NCBI RefSeq assembly: GCF_015291725.1 | Contig: NZ_CP030038.1 | Location: 1,353,001-1,417,000, forward strand | Reading direction: 5' to 3' | Origin: Bradyrhizobium sp. CCBAU 51765 | Lineage (GTDB): Bacteria; Pseudomonadota; Alphaproteobacteria; Rhizobiales; Xanthobacteraceae | Length of the DNA: 64,000 nucleotides | Shown: one piece after another, positions 47,438 to 56,788 of the stretch | Position numbering within the stretch: position 1 is the stretch's first letter | Layout: each line of letters starts with the position of its first letter | Program-made: the position numbers and the translations under genes | Notes under the pieces: generated by a model | Told to the model about the DNA's origin: nothing | The model's database searches: none | The model's input: only the letters and a program-made list of their open reading frames with translations

Positions 47438-49501
47438 ATGGGACAAGACGTCAGAAGTCCCCCGGTCAATAAAACATTGGGTCCACGGTGCATCGCGCTG
47501 GTGGGCCCTTTCCAAAGCGGTAAAACCACACTTCTCGAAGCAATTCTGGCGCGAACGGGCGCAATCCCGCGCGCGGGCAGCGTCGACGGCGGAACCTCCG
47601 TCGGCGACGCCACGCCGGAGGCCCGTCATCACAAGATGACCGTCGGGCTGACTGCCGCGACCACGAGTTTCATGGGCGACAGCTACACTTTCCTCGACTG
47701 TCCCGGTTCCGTCGAGTTTGCCCACGACATGCGCGCCGCGCTTCCCGCGGTCGACGCCGCAATCGTGGTCTGCGAGGCCGACGAGAAGAAGCTGCCGCAG
47801 CTTCAGATCATCCTGCGCGAGCTGGAGGAGCTGAAGGTCCCGCGTTTCCTGTTCCTGAACAAGATCGATCGCGCCAACAAGCGCATCCGCGAGACGCTCG
47901 CCATGCTGCAGCCTGCCTCGCGCGTGCCGCTGGTGCTGCGCCAGATCCCGATCTGGAAGGACGAGTTGATCGAGGGCTTCGTCGATCTCGCGCTGGAACG
48001 CGCCTTCATCTATCGCGAGCACAAGGCCTCCGAGGTGGTCGCGCTCGAAGGGGGCGATCTCGATCGCGAGAAGGAAGCCCGCTTCTCGATGCTGGAGAAG
48101 CTTGCCGATCACGACGATGCGCTGATGGAGCAGCTTCTCGAGGACATCCAGCCGCCGCGCGATGCCGTGTTCGACGATCTCGCCCGCGAATTGCGCGAAG
48201 GCTTGATCTGCCCGGTGCTGCTGGGCTCGGCTGCGCGCGAAAACGGCGTGCTGCGCCTGATGAAGGCGCTGCGCCACGAGGCGCCCGGCATCGCGGAGAC
48301 GGCGAAGCGTCTCGGCGTTCCCGAGTCCAGGGACGCGCTCGGCTACGTCTTCAAGACACTGCATTCGCAGCATGGCGGAAAACTGTCGCTGACGCGCCTG
48401 CTTGCCGGCCATCTCGACGACGGAGCGACGCTGCAATCCGCCTCCGGGGGCCTGGGGCGTATCTCCGGCATCCTCGCCGTCAACGGCGCCTACGATACCA
48501 AGCGTGCCTCGGCCGAAGCCGGCGACACGGTGGCGCTGGCCAAGCTCGAGGCGATCAAGACCGGCGACACGGTGTCGAACGGCAAGACCCCGCCCGCGGC
48601 CTTGATCACGATCGAGCCGACGGCGCCGGTGCTCGCGATCTCGATCGCGGCCGTCGATCGCAAGGACGACGTCAAGCTCGGCCAGGCGATGACGCGGCTG
48701 CATGAGGAGGATCCGTCACTCGTCGTCGTGCAGAACGCCAAGACCCATGACACCGTGCTGTGGGGGCAGGGCGAGATGCACCTGCGCGTGGCCGGCGAGC
48801 GGCTGCGTGATCGCTTCGGCGTCAAGGTCACTTCGCATCCGCCGGGGATCGGCTACCAGGAAACCATCCGCAAGCCGATCACCCAGCGCGGGCGGCACAA
48901 GAAGCAGTCCGGGGGCCACGGTCAGTTCGGCGACGTCGTGCTCGACATCAGGCCGCTGCCGCGCGGCGACGGCTTCAGGTTCGGCGAGAAGGTCGTGGGC
49001 GGCGCGGTGCCGCGCAACTACATCCCGGCGGTGGAAGAAGGCGTGGTCGACGGATTGGCCCGCGGCCCGCTCGGCTTCCCCGTCACCGACGTGGAGGTGA
49101 CGCTGACCGACGGCTCCTATCACAGCGTCGACTCCTCCGATCTCGCCTTCCGTACGGCCGCGCGGATCGGGCTCAACGAAGGCCTGCCGCAATGCCAGCC
49201 GGTCTTGCTGGAGCCGATCCACGTGGTCGAGATCGTCTGCCCGACCGACGCCACTGCCAAGATCAATGCGATCCTGTCGGCGCGGCGCGGCCAGATTCTC
49301 GGCTTCGACACCCGCGAGGGCTGGAGCGGCTGGGACTGCGTCCGCGCCATGATGCCCGAAGCCGAAATCGGGGAACTGATCGTCGAGCTGCGCTCGGCCA
49401 CCGCCGGCGCCGGCAGCTTCACCCGCCAGTTCGACCACATGGCCGAGGTCACCGGCCGCGCCGCCGACCAGATCATCGCCGCGCATCAGCACGCGGCGTA
49501 A
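47438..49501 (+). CDS. EF-G-like translation-factor paralogue with altered GTPase motifs
   Basis: 687 residues, the full EF-G domain plan (G, II, III, IV, V). The P-loop is LVGPFQSGKTTLLEAI. The G3 motif reads FLDCPGSVEFAHD at about 87–94 instead of the canonical DTPGHVDF, so the catalytic His is Ser-91. G4 NKIDRANKR (141) and a G5-like LGSAA are kept; the switch I region is short and lacks the usual RGIT. Domain IV retains a QSGGHGQFGDVVLDIRPL loop. The start at 47438 is set by AAGGAGG seven bases upstream. A conserved EF-G-like family exists in alphaproteobacteria; its role is not translocation and is not established. Confidence 0.88.
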   Translation: MGQDVRSPPVNKTLGPRCIALVGPFQSGKTTLLEAILARTGAIPRAGSVDGGTSVGDATPEARHHKMTVGLTAATTSFMGDSYTFLDCPGSVEFAHDMRAALPAVDAAIVVCEADEKKLPQLQIILRELEELKVPRFLFLNKIDRANKRIRETLAMLQPASRVPLVLRQIPIWKDELIEGFVDLALERAFIYREHKASEVVALEGGDLDREKEARFSMLEKLADHDDALMEQLLEDIQPPRDAVFDDLARELREGLICPVLLGSAARENGVLRLMKALRHEAPGIAETAKRLGVPESRDALGYVFKTLHSQHGGKLSLTRLLAGHLDDGATLQSASGGLGRISGILAVNGAYDTKRASAEAGDTVALAKLEAIKTGDTVSNGKTPPAALITIEPTAPVLAISIAAVDRKDDVKLGQAMTRLHEEDPSLVVVQNAKTHDTVLWGQGEMHLRVAGERLRDRFGVKVTSHPPGIGYQETIRKPITQRGRHKKQSGGHGQFGDVVLDIRPLPRGDGFRFGEKVVGGAVPRNYIPAVEEGVVDGLARGPLGFPVTDVEVTLTDGSYHSVDSSDLAFRTAARIGLNEGLPQCQPVLLEPIHVVEIVCPTDATAKINAILSARRGQILGFDTREGWSGWDCVRAMMPEAEIGELIVELRSATAGAGSFTRQFDHMAEVTGRAADQIIAAHQHAA

Positions 49502-49619
49502 GACGTTAGGGAGTCTCAGCTCCCTCACACCCTCTCCCCCCTCTTCGCGGGGGGAGGGCGGGGTCAGGGGCTGTTTCCGCGGGCGCGGTAAGAGTTGGGC
49601 TCTCCGTTCTCCTCCCACC

Positions 49620-49696
49620 GTCATTGCGAGCGCAGCGAAGCAATCCAGAATCCCTCCGCGGAAAGACTCTGGACTGCTTCGCTGCGCTCGCAGTGA
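49620..49696. repeat. Palindromic repeat, family F
   Basis: GTCATTGCGAGCGCAGCGAA GCAATCCAGA and TCTGGACTGCTTCGCTGCGC TCGCAGTGAC form near-perfect inverted arms of about 30 bases. Related to 29351–29464. Confidence 0.85.
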
Positions 49697-49795
49697 CGCT
49701 GTGGATGCGGACCTGCCTCAGGCAGACGTGAGGATTCGCAGAACCTCTCCCCGCGGACGAACCGGGAGAGGTTAGCTCTTGTGTTCGATTCCTGT

Positions 49796-49812
49796 TGATG
49801 TATTTTACATCA
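49796..49812. promoter_or_regulatory. Perfect palindrome in the XRE promoter region
   Basis: TGATGTA TTT TACATCA, a perfect 7+3+7 palindrome in the only strongly AT-rich spot in this part of the window, 50 bases before the XRE start codon. Small XRE regulators commonly bind such sites and repress their own gene. The assignment is inference from position and symmetry. Confidence 0.55.
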
Positions 49813-49861
49813 TTGTATATGTTTTAGATATCATTTATAGGGACTGATAAGTGAGGCCAAG

Positions 49862-50134
49862 GTGATCACGGCATTCCAGATGCGGGCAGCGCGCGCGCTG
49901 CTCGGCATTGACCAGAAAACCTTGGCCGAGCTCGCCGGCGTTTCGCTGCCGACCATCCAGCGGATGGAGGCCAGCACCGGCAATGTTCGTGGCGTGGTCG
50001 AAACCCTGATCAAGGTGGTCGAGGCGTTCGACCGGGCCGGCGTCGAGCTGATCGGCGAGCAGGCCCGCAGCGACGGCGGCGGGCGTGGCGTTCGCCTGAA
50101 GGAGCCGGGGCAGCCGCGCCGCGTCGGAGCATGA
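49862..50134 (+). CDS. XRE-family helix-turn-helix regulator
   Basis: 90 residues. The HTH is compact: FQMRAARALLGIDQKTLAEL AGVSLPTIQRMEASTG, a Cro/CI-type fold. C-terminal part has VETLIKVVEAFDRAGVELIG, then a basic, possibly disordered tail. Starts with GTG. It sits 94 bases before the SulP transporter gene on the same strand and downstream of an AT-rich palindrome that may be its operator. No toxin gene partner was found beside it. Confidence 0.85.
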   Translation: MITAFQMRAARALLGIDQKTLAELAGVSLPTIQRMEASTGNVRGVVETLIKVVEAFDRAGVELIGEQARSDGGGRGVRLKEPGQPRRVGA

Positions 50135-50227
50135 TCGAGCGTTGATCGTGCCCGGGATCAGGATGGGCTAGCGCATCGTCGCACCTCGGCAACGAAGGGG
50201 CGCACGGTGCTTTGGAGCATTGTGGGC

Positions 50228-51970
50228 ATGAGCATCACGACCGATCAGGCAAACCGGCTGCACCAGCTGCGTCAGCCGACCTTTGCCGAACTGTATTTGC
50301 CGAAACTCGTCACCGTCTGGCGCGAAGGCTATGGCATCGCGGATTTCCGTGCCGACGTCTTCGCCGGCCTGACGGTTGCGATCGTCGCGCTGCCGCTGTC
50401 GATGGCGATCGCGATCGCCTCGGGCGTGACGCCGGACCGCGGTCTCTATACCGCCGTCGTCGGCGGCTTCATCGCTTCCCTGCTCGGCGGCAGCCGCTTC
50501 CAGATCGGCGGACCGGCCGGCGCGTTCATCGTATTGGTCGCGGCGACCGCGGAGCGGCACGGCGTGGATGGCGTCATCCTCGCCACCATGATGGCGGGCC
50601 TGTTCCTGGTCGCCGCGGGCCTGCTACGGATCGGCACCTACATCAAGTTCATCCCCTATCCGGTGACGGTCGGCTTCACCGCCGGCATCGCCGTGATCAT
50701 CTTCGCCAGTCAGCTCCGCGATCTCTCGGGCATCACGCTTGCAGGGAAAGAACCCAGCGAGTTCGTGCCAAAGCTCGTCGCGCTCGCCGGCGGCCTCAAC
50801 ACCATCAATCCGTCCGCCGTCGCTGTCGCCATCGTCAGCATCGCCATCATCGCCGGCTTGCGCCGCTGGCGGCCGTCCTGGCCCGGCATCCTGATCGCGG
50901 TCGTGTTTGCGGCGGTGGCGACTGCGGTGCTGTCGCTCCCGGTCGAGACCATCGGCTCGCGCTTCGGCGGTATTCCGCGCGAATTGCCGTCGCCGGCGCT
51001 GCCCGCGTTCTCGGTCGCGAAGGCGACCGCCGTGCTGCCGGATGCGATCGCGTTCGCGCTGCTGGCCGCCATCGAATCGCTGCTGTCGGCGGTGGTCGCG
51101 GACGGCATGACCGGCCGCCGTCACCGCTCCAATTGCGAGCTGGTGGCGCAGGGAGCCGCCAATGTCGGCTCGGCGCTGTTCGGCGGCATCTGCGTCACCG
51201 GCCTGATCGCACGCACCGCCACCAACATCCGCGCCGGCGCGCGCGGACCGCTCGCTGGTATGCTGCATTCGGTGTTCCTGCTGCTGTTCATGCTGATCGC
51301 GGCGCCGCTGGCGAGCTACATTCCGCTGGCCGCGCTCGCCTCCGTGCTGGTCGTGGTGGCTTGGACCATGGCGGAGAAGCACGAATTCGCCACGCTCCTG
51401 CGTTCGTCATGGGGCGATGCCGTGGTGCTGCTGGCGACCTTCCTGCTCACGGTCTTCCGCGATCTCACCGAGGGCATCCTGGTCGGCTTCGCGCTCGGCG
51501 CGGTGTTGTTCATCCACCGCATGGCGGAGATGACGGGCATCGAGGAACGCACGCCGCTGGTGGCGGCCGATCGCCCCGACGACGGCAATGGCGATCGCGT
51601 TCCCTACGATTCCGCCCTCGCGGTCGACCGCGACGTGCTGGTCTATCGCATCACCGGTGCGTTCTTCTTCGGCGCAGCCTCGGCGATCGGCGGCGTGCTC
51701 GATGGCATCGCCGACGAGCGCAAGGCCTTTGTGGTCGATTTCGCTGCGGTGCCGTTCCTGGATTCGACCGCGGCCAACGTGCTCGGCCGCGTCGCCGCCA
51801 AGGCGCACCGTCAGGGCATCAAGTTGTTCATCACGGGAGCCTCGCCCACGGTCCGCCGCGCGCTGCTCACCCATGGCGTGACGCCGCCGCGCGCGCGCTA
51901 TCGCACGAGCCTCGAGCGCGCCATCGCCGACATCAAGAGCCGGGCCGCCGACGAGGCTGCCGCGAGCTGA
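50228..51970 (+). CDS. SulP-family anion transporter with STAS domain
   Basis: 580 residues. About twelve membrane segments; SulP signature near the N-terminus with VTPDRGLYTAVVGGFIASLL and GGPAGAFIVLVAATAE. A cytosolic STAS domain occupies the last ~120 residues (FVVDFAAVPFLDSTAANVLG RVAAKAHRQGIKLF). SulP proteins move sulfate, bicarbonate or dicarboxylates; the substrate cannot be told here. The ATG at 50228 is preferred to the GTG at 50207 because the latter lacks a clear ribosome site. It follows the XRE gene and may be regulated by it. Confidence 0.9.
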   Translation: MSITTDQANRLHQLRQPTFAELYLPKLVTVWREGYGIADFRADVFAGLTVAIVALPLSMAIAIASGVTPDRGLYTAVVGGFIASLLGGSRFQIGGPAGAFIVLVAATAERHGVDGVILATMMAGLFLVAAGLLRIGTYIKFIPYPVTVGFTAGIAVIIFASQLRDLSGITLAGKEPSEFVPKLVALAGGLNTINPSAVAVAIVSIAIIAGLRRWRPSWPGILIAVVFAAVATAVLSLPVETIGSRFGGIPRELPSPALPAFSVAKATAVLPDAIAFALLAAIESLLSAVVADGMTGRRHRSNCELVAQGAANVGSALFGGICVTGLIARTATNIRAGARGPLAGMLHSVFLLLFMLIAAPLASYIPLAALASVLVVVAWTMAEKHEFATLLRSSWGDAVVLLATFLLTVFRDLTEGILVGFALGAVLFIHRMAEMTGIEERTPLVAADRPDDGNGDRVPYDSALAVDRDVLVYRITGAFFFGAASAIGGVLDGIADERKAFVVDFAAVPFLDSTAANVLGRVAAKAHRQGIKLFITGASPTVRRALLTHGVTPPRARYRTSLERAIADIKSRAADEAAAS

Positions 51971-52087
51971 CGACGCTGCTATCGCGCCGGCCGATCTGAC
52001 CGACCCTGCCGCGGCCGCGCGGGCCGGCGTCTTGACAGGGCCTGCGGGACGCGAAATGGATCGCCTCCCACACTTCCCGAGGGACGG

Positions 52088-52927
52088 ATGACCCTGACCA
52101 AGGCTCCTGCAGCCTGTCTGATCGGATGGCCGGCCGCGCATTCGCGCTCGCCGCTGATCCATCATTACTGGCTGCGCACGCTCGGCATTGCAGGCGGCTA
52201 CGTCATCGAGGCGGTGCCGCCCGAGAATCTGCGCGATTTCGTGCTGCGGCTGTCGCTCCGCGGCTTCGTCGGGGCCAACGTCACCATCCCGCACAAGGAA
52301 GCCGTGCTGGCGCTGTCGACGCCTGACGCCCGCGCAAAGGCGGTCGGCGCCGCGAACACGCTGTGGTTTGCTGACGGTGAGCTGCGTTCGACCAACACCG
52401 ATGTCGAAGGTTTCCTCAACAATCTCGACGCCAGCGCGCCCGGCTGGGGCGCGTCCGAGGAGGCGCTGGTGCTGGGCGCCGGAGGCTCCGCGCGCGCGGT
52501 CGTGTTCGGCCTGCTGGAACGCGGCATCAAATGCGTGCATGTCGCCAATCGCACCGTCGCGCGGGCCGAGGCGTTGGCAACGCAGTTCGGGCCGAACGTG
52601 CGTCCGCTGCCGTGGGACGCGATCGACGACGTGCTGCCGCGCGTGAAACTTCTCGTGAACACGACCTCGCTCGGCATGCACGGCCAGCCTTCGCTCGATC
52701 TCGATGTCGCGCGTCTGCCGCAGGCGGCCGTCGTTGCCGACCTCGTCTATGTTCCCCTGGTAACGCCGCTGCTGGCCGCAGCAACGGCGCGCGGCCTGAA
52801 GACCGCCGACGGGCTCGGCATGCTGCTGCACCAGGCGGTGCGCGGTTTCGAGCTGTGGTTCGGCCGGCGGCCCGAGGTCACGGCCGAGCTACGCGCGCTG
52901 GTCGAGGCCGATCTCACAAAGACTTGA
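52088..52927 (+). CDS. aroE: Shikimate dehydrogenase
   Basis: 279 residues; NADP-dependent reduction of dehydroshikimate in aromatic amino acid synthesis. Catalytic K70 in VGANVTIPHKEAV and D105 in STNTDVEGFLNN, with shikimate-binding SRSP near the start. NADP-binding loop LVLGAGGSARAVV and NRTVARA (the Arg that favours NADP). No coaE or dnaQ neighbours are seen, unlike the usual rhizobial aroE locus, so this may be a second copy. Confidence 0.93.
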   Translation: MTLTKAPAACLIGWPAAHSRSPLIHHYWLRTLGIAGGYVIEAVPPENLRDFVLRLSLRGFVGANVTIPHKEAVLALSTPDARAKAVGAANTLWFADGELRSTNTDVEGFLNNLDASAPGWGASEEALVLGAGGSARAVVFGLLERGIKCVHVANRTVARAEALATQFGPNVRPLPWDAIDDVLPRVKLLVNTTSLGMHGQPSLDLDVARLPQAAVVADLVYVPLVTPLLAAATARGLKTADGLGMLLHQAVRGFELWFGRRPEVTAELRALVEADLTKT

Positions 52928-52992
52928 GTGGGGCGCGGCGAATAGCACACCATCTCCGGAGTTCTACCGTCGTGGGACAATCGGAGACCGTC

Positions 52993-53619
52993 ATGTCTGT
53001 TCAACGTGCAACTTTCACGCGCCCCCTGATCGCCGTCGCGATGGTGGCCGTCTCGACTTACTGCGCCTTCGCGCAGAGGGCGCCGGTGCCGACGCGCGTG
53101 CGCGGCACCATCGAAAGCGTCAATGGCGACACCATGCAGGTCAAGTCGCGCAGCGGTGAAGACATCAAGCTCCATATCGCCTCCGACGTGAACGTGTCGG
53201 GGATCACCAGGATTTCACTCGCCGACATCAAGCCGGGTTCGTTCATCGGTGCGACCACCGTGCCGGGACCGGACGGCAGTCAGAACGCGGTCGAGGTTCA
53301 CGTGTTTCCGGAGAGCATGCGCGGCACCGGCGAGGGCTCCCGGCCCTGGGACCTCAAGCCGAACTCCAGCATGACCAATGCGACCGTGGCCGAAAGCGTC
53401 GTCGGCAATGACGGCCACACGCTGCTGGTCAAGTACAAGGACGGCGAGAAGAAGGTGTTCGTCGCCGACAACACGCCGGTGGTGACCTTCGTGCCGAGCG
53501 ACAAATCCGAGTTGAAGCCGGGTGCGAAGGTCATCGCCTTCATGAAGCAATTGCCCGACGGCTCGTTCGAGACCAACCGCGTCAGCGTCGGCCGCGACGG
53601 CCTGGCGCCGCCGATGTGA
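52993..53619 (+). CDS. Exported OB-fold-like protein of unknown function
   Basis: 208 residues with a signal peptide (FTRPLIAVAMVAVSTYCAFA). The mature part has two similar halves: RGTIESVNGDTMQVKSRSGE and a second VGNDGHTLLVKYKDGEKKVF, each followed by GSFIGATTV / PGAKVIAFM elements, consistent with two small beta domains (DUF5666-like pattern). No catalytic motif. The start at 52993 is set by the signal peptide; the long frame from 52531 is the shadow of aroE. Periplasmic location likely. Confidence 0.7.
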   Translation: MSVQRATFTRPLIAVAMVAVSTYCAFAQRAPVPTRVRGTIESVNGDTMQVKSRSGEDIKLHIASDVNVSGITRISLADIKPGSFIGATTVPGPDGSQNAVEVHVFPESMRGTGEGSRPWDLKPNSSMTNATVAESVVGNDGHTLLVKYKDGEKKVFVADNTPVVTFVPSDKSELKPGAKVIAFMKQLPDGSFETNRVSVGRDGLAPPM

Positions 53620-53646
53620 GGGGCGGAGCACGCAGCTACCGCCACA

Positions 53647-53760
53647 AATTCCCTCGTCGTCCCGGACAAGCGCACTCCAAGGCGCGCTCGTCCCGGATCT
53701 GCGCTCCGCTCCGGTCAACGCTGCGCGTTGTCAGGAGCTGCGCTTGTCCGGGACGACAGT
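53647..53760. repeat. Palindromic repeat, family G
   Basis: CCTCGTCGTCCCGGACAAGC GC and GCGCTTGTCCGGGACGACAG arms with inner GGATCTGCGCTCCGC / GCGTTGTCAGGAGC between the exported-protein gene and the lldD-like gene. Confidence 0.8.
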
Positions 53761-53792
53761 GGTGATTGAGGCGGCTTTTTGCGCCTCGGTGC

Positions 53793-54929
53793 TCACATTG
53801 CAATGATATGATCGTCGATCTCGTCGATCCGGTTGACGCCGCACAGGCCCATGGTCGTGAGCAGCTCCTTCTGGATGATGTCGATCGCCTTGGCGACCCC
53901 GGCCTGGCCGCCGGCACCCAGGCCATAGGCATAGGCGCGGCCGATCATGCAGGATTTCGCGCCGAGCGCGAGCGCGCGCATCACGTCCTGGCCGGAGCGG
54001 ATGCCACCGTCGAACATGATCTCCATCTTGTCACCGACGGTGTCGACGATCTCCGGCAGCACCTCGATCGAGGACGGTGCGCCGTCGAGCTGACGGCCGC
54101 CATGGTTGGAGACCACGATCGCCTGCGCGCCGGTCTTTGCGGCGAGTTCGGCGTCATCGACGTCGAGAATGCCCTTCAGGACCAGCTTGCCCGGCCAGAT
54201 GGAACGGATCCAGTCGATGTCGTTCCAGTTCAGCGAGGTGTCGAACTGCGAGTTGATCCAGGTCGACAGCGAGGTGATGTCGTCACTGACCTTCAGATGA
54301 CCGGCGAGATTGCCGAAGGTGCGGCGCTTGCCCTGGAGCACACCCGACACCCAGGCCGGCTTGGTGGCGAAATCGATCAGCTTCGACAGCGACCATTCGG
54401 GCGGCACCGTCATGCCGTTCTTGATGTCCTGGTGGCGCTGTCCGATCACCTGGAGGTCGACGGTCAGCACCAGCGCCGAGCATTTGGCCGCGATCGCGCG
54501 CTCGATCAGCGCCTTGATGAAGCCGCGGTCCTTCATCACGTAGAGCTGGAACCAGAACGGCTTCTCGACATTGGCGGCGATGTCCTCGATCGAGCAGATC
54601 GACATGGTCGATTGCGTGAACGGGATGCCGGCGGCCTGCGCGGCGCGGCAGGCGTGGATCTCGCCGTCGCCGTGCTGCATGCCGAGCAGGCCGACGGGCG
54701 CGAGCATCAGCGGCATGGTCGAGGGTTCGCCCAGGATCGTGGTCGAGGTGTCGCGCTTGGAGACGTCGACCAGGATGCGCTGGCGGAATTTGATCGCCTG
54801 CATGTCCTCGCGGTTGGCGCGCAGCGTTTCCTCCGCATAGGAGCCGCGGTCGCAATAATCGAAGAACGCCTTCGGCACGCGGCGCTGATGCAGCGCGCGA
54901 AGATCATCGATACAGGTGATGTGCTTCAT
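53793..54929 (-). CDS. lldD: FMN-dependent alpha-hydroxy acid dehydrogenase (L-lactate dehydrogenase-like)
   Basis: 378 residues, a TIM-barrel flavoenzyme. N-terminal FFDYCDRGSYAEETLRANRE, FMN-phosphate region IMFDGGIRSGQDVMRALALG, and the active-site histidine in VVSNHGGRQLDGAPSSIEVL. Such enzymes oxidise L-lactate or related 2-hydroxy acids and feed electrons to the respiratory chain or oxygen. The start is at 54929 (MKHITCIDDLRALHQRRV). Whether lactate is the real substrate is not shown by the sequence. Confidence 0.88.
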   Translation of the reverse strand: MKHITCIDDLRALHQRRVPKAFFDYCDRGSYAEETLRANREDMQAIKFRQRILVDVSKRDTSTTILGEPSTMPLMLAPVGLLGMQHGDGEIHACRAAQAAGIPFTQSTMSICSIEDIAANVEKPFWFQLYVMKDRGFIKALIERAIAAKCSALVLTVDLQVIGQRHQDIKNGMTVPPEWSLSKLIDFATKPAWVSGVLQGKRRTFGNLAGHLKVSDDITSLSTWINSQFDTSLNWNDIDWIRSIWPGKLVLKGILDVDDAELAAKTGAQAIVVSNHGGRQLDGAPSSIEVLPEIVDTVGDKMEIMFDGGIRSGQDVMRALALGAKSCMIGRAYAYGLGAGGQAGVAKAIDIIQKELLTTMGLCGVNRIDEIDDHIIAM

Positions 54930-55007
54930 GTCTTTTCCCCGGCCCGTCTTGCTTGGAAGTCTTGCATCGGAAGATTTCGGGGTCATCTAGCATGGTTGGA
55001 TGCATAG

Positions 55008-55211
<204 letters not shown>

Positions 55212-55361
55212 GGCAGGTTCCGCCTCGGCGCCGCGCTTCGGCCGGAAATATAGTGTTAACAAGATCTTACTGAGCCGGCGTCGCGCCCGGTTCCGTAATG
55301 ATTCATCATATTTCTTGAAGCCAAGTTAGCCGCGATAGCATTATAAGACCCCAGCAAATCA

Positions 55362-55388
55362 GGGATGCGGGGCCCTTTCGGGCATCCC
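55362..55388 (+). promoter_or_regulatory. Hairpin in the glmM leader
   Basis: GGGATGC and GCATCCC pair across a 13-base GC-rich loop, 47 bases upstream of the glmM start. It could be a small attenuator or RNA-stability structure; there is no T run after it. Confidence 0.4.
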
Positions 55389-55416
55389 GTGGTTGTAGAG
55401 GGGATCCCCTGGTTGT
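55384..55416 (+). promoter_or_regulatory. Tandem 13-base direct repeat before glmM
   Basis: ATCCCGTGGTTGT at 55384 and ATCCCCTGGTTGT at 55404, one mismatch, start-to-start distance 20 bases (about two helix turns). This spacing is typical of tandem regulator sites. Nothing else supports it. Confidence 0.35.
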
Positions 55417-55434
55417 TGCCTTTTGGGGGACGAT

Positions 55435-56778
55435 ATGAGCCGCAAATATTTCGGGACGGACGGGATTCGGGGCCGCGCCAACGGACTGATCACGCCGGAG
55501 CTCGCGCTCAAGGTCGGCCAGGCCGCAGGCCTTGCGTTTCAGCGCGGTGACCACCGCCACAGGGTCGTGATCGGCAAGGACACCCGCCTGTCCGGCTACA
55601 TGATCGAATACGCGATGGTCGCGGGCTTCACCTCGGTCGGCATGGACGTGCTGCTGGTCGGCCCGATGCCGACGCCTGCGGTCGCGATGCTGACCAAGTC
55701 GATGCGCGCCGATCTCGGCGTGATGATCTCGGCCTCGCACAATCTGTTCGAGGACAACGGCATCAAGCTGTTCGGCCCGCAGGGCTTCAAGCTTTCCGAC
55801 GACGTCGAGAAGCAGATCGAGCAGCTACTCGACGAATCTCTCGACAGGAGGCTGGCACAAAGCGCGAGCCTGGGCCGCGCCCGCCGCATCGACGGCGTGC
55901 ACGACCGCTACATCGAATTCGCCAAGCGCACGCTGCCGCGCGATCTGTCGCTCGACGGCCTGCGCGTCGTGATCGATTGCGCCAACGGTGCCGCCTACAA
56001 GGTGGTGCCGGAGGCGCTGTGGGAGCTGGGCGCCGACGTGGTGCCGATCGGCGTCGAGCCTGACGGCTTCAACATCAACAAGGAATGCGGCTCGACCTCG
56101 CCGGAAGCGCTGTCGAAGAAGGTGCGCGAGATGCGCGCCGATATCGGCATCGCGCTGGACGGCGACGCCGATCGCGTCATCCTGGTCGACGAGCGCGGCC
56201 ACATCGTCGACGGCGACCAGCTGCTCGCGGTGATCGCGCAGAGCTGGAAGGAGGACGGACGCCTGTCGCGCCCGGGCATCGTCGCCACCGTGATGTCCAA
56301 TCTCGGCCTGGAGCGCTTCCTGAAAGGGCAGGGGCTCGATCTCGTGCGTACGCCGGTCGGCGATCGCTACGTGCTCGAGCAGATGCTGAACGGCGGCTAC
56401 AATCTCGGCGGCGAGCAGTCCGGTCACATCATCCTCTCCGACTACGCCACCACGGGCGACGGTTTCGTGGCTGCCTTGCAGGTGCTGGCCGTGGTGCAGA
56501 AGCTGCGCCGGCCGGTCTCGGAGGTCTGCCACCGCTTCGACCCGCTGCCGCAGATCCTCAAGAACGTCCGTCACAAGGGCGGCAAGCCGCTCGACGATTC
56601 CGACGTCAAGTCGGCGATCTCCGACGGCGAGATGCGCCTCAACGGCCACGGCCGTCTGCTGATCCGTTCTTCCGGCACCGAGCCCGTGATCCGCGTCATG
56701 GGCGAGGGCGAGGACCGCATCCTGGTCGAGGACGTCGTCGACACCATCGTCCTGGCGCTGGGGCAAGCCGCGGCTTGA
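55435..56778 (+). CDS. glmM: Phosphoglucosamine mutase
   Basis: 447 residues; converts glucosamine 6-phosphate to glucosamine 1-phosphate for peptidoglycan and LPS. Phospho-serine S101 in [17 protein letters not shown], metal site DGDADRVIL, sugar-binding [10 protein letters not shown] and phosphate-binding [12 protein letters not shown] are all present. The start at 55435 ([16 protein letters not shown]) follows GGGGGA; the frame to 55423 adds only four residues. The FtsH–FolP neighbours often found upstream in other bacteria are absent. Confidence 0.96.
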   Translation: MSRKYFGTDGIRGRANGLITPELALKVGQAAGLAFQRGDHRHRVVIGKDTRLSGYMIEYAMVAGFTSVGMDVLLVGPMPTPAVAMLTKSMRADLGVMISASHNLFEDNGIKLFGPQGFKLSDDVEKQIEQLLDESLDRRLAQSASLGRARRIDGVHDRYIEFAKRTLPRDLSLDGLRVVIDCANGAAYKVVPEALWELGADVVPIGVEPDGFNINKECGSTSPEALSKKVREMRADIGIALDGDADRVILVDERGHIVDGDQLLAVIAQSWKEDGRLSRPGIVATVMSNLGLERFLKGQGLDLVRTPVGDRYVLEQMLNGGYNLGGEQSGHIILSDYATTGDGFVAALQVLAVVQKLRRPVSEVCHRFDPLPQILKNVRHKGGKPLDDSDVKSAISDGEMRLNGHGRLLIRSSGTEPVIRVMGEGEDRILVEDVVDTIVLALGQAAA

Positions 56779-56788
56779 TGTTTTTCCT

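Larger units (their letters stand above)
49502..49861. other. Repeat-rich interval before the XRE gene
   Basis: About 360 bases. It holds a CTCCCCCCTCTTCGCGGGGGGAG-type hairpin (from 49538), the family F repeat at 49620–49696, a CCTCTCCCCGCGGACG / CGGGAGAGG hairpin (49744–49770), and then the AT-rich upstream region of the XRE gene with its palindrome. Confidence 0.6.

Noticed and set aside
49538-49770. Possible insertion sequence ends in the GC-rich hairpins before the XRE gene
   Set aside because: No transposase frame and no target duplication; they match the dispersed palindrome families.
52531-52992. Extension of the exported-protein frame upstream through aroE
   Set aside because: It would overlap aroE and hide the signal peptide at 52993.
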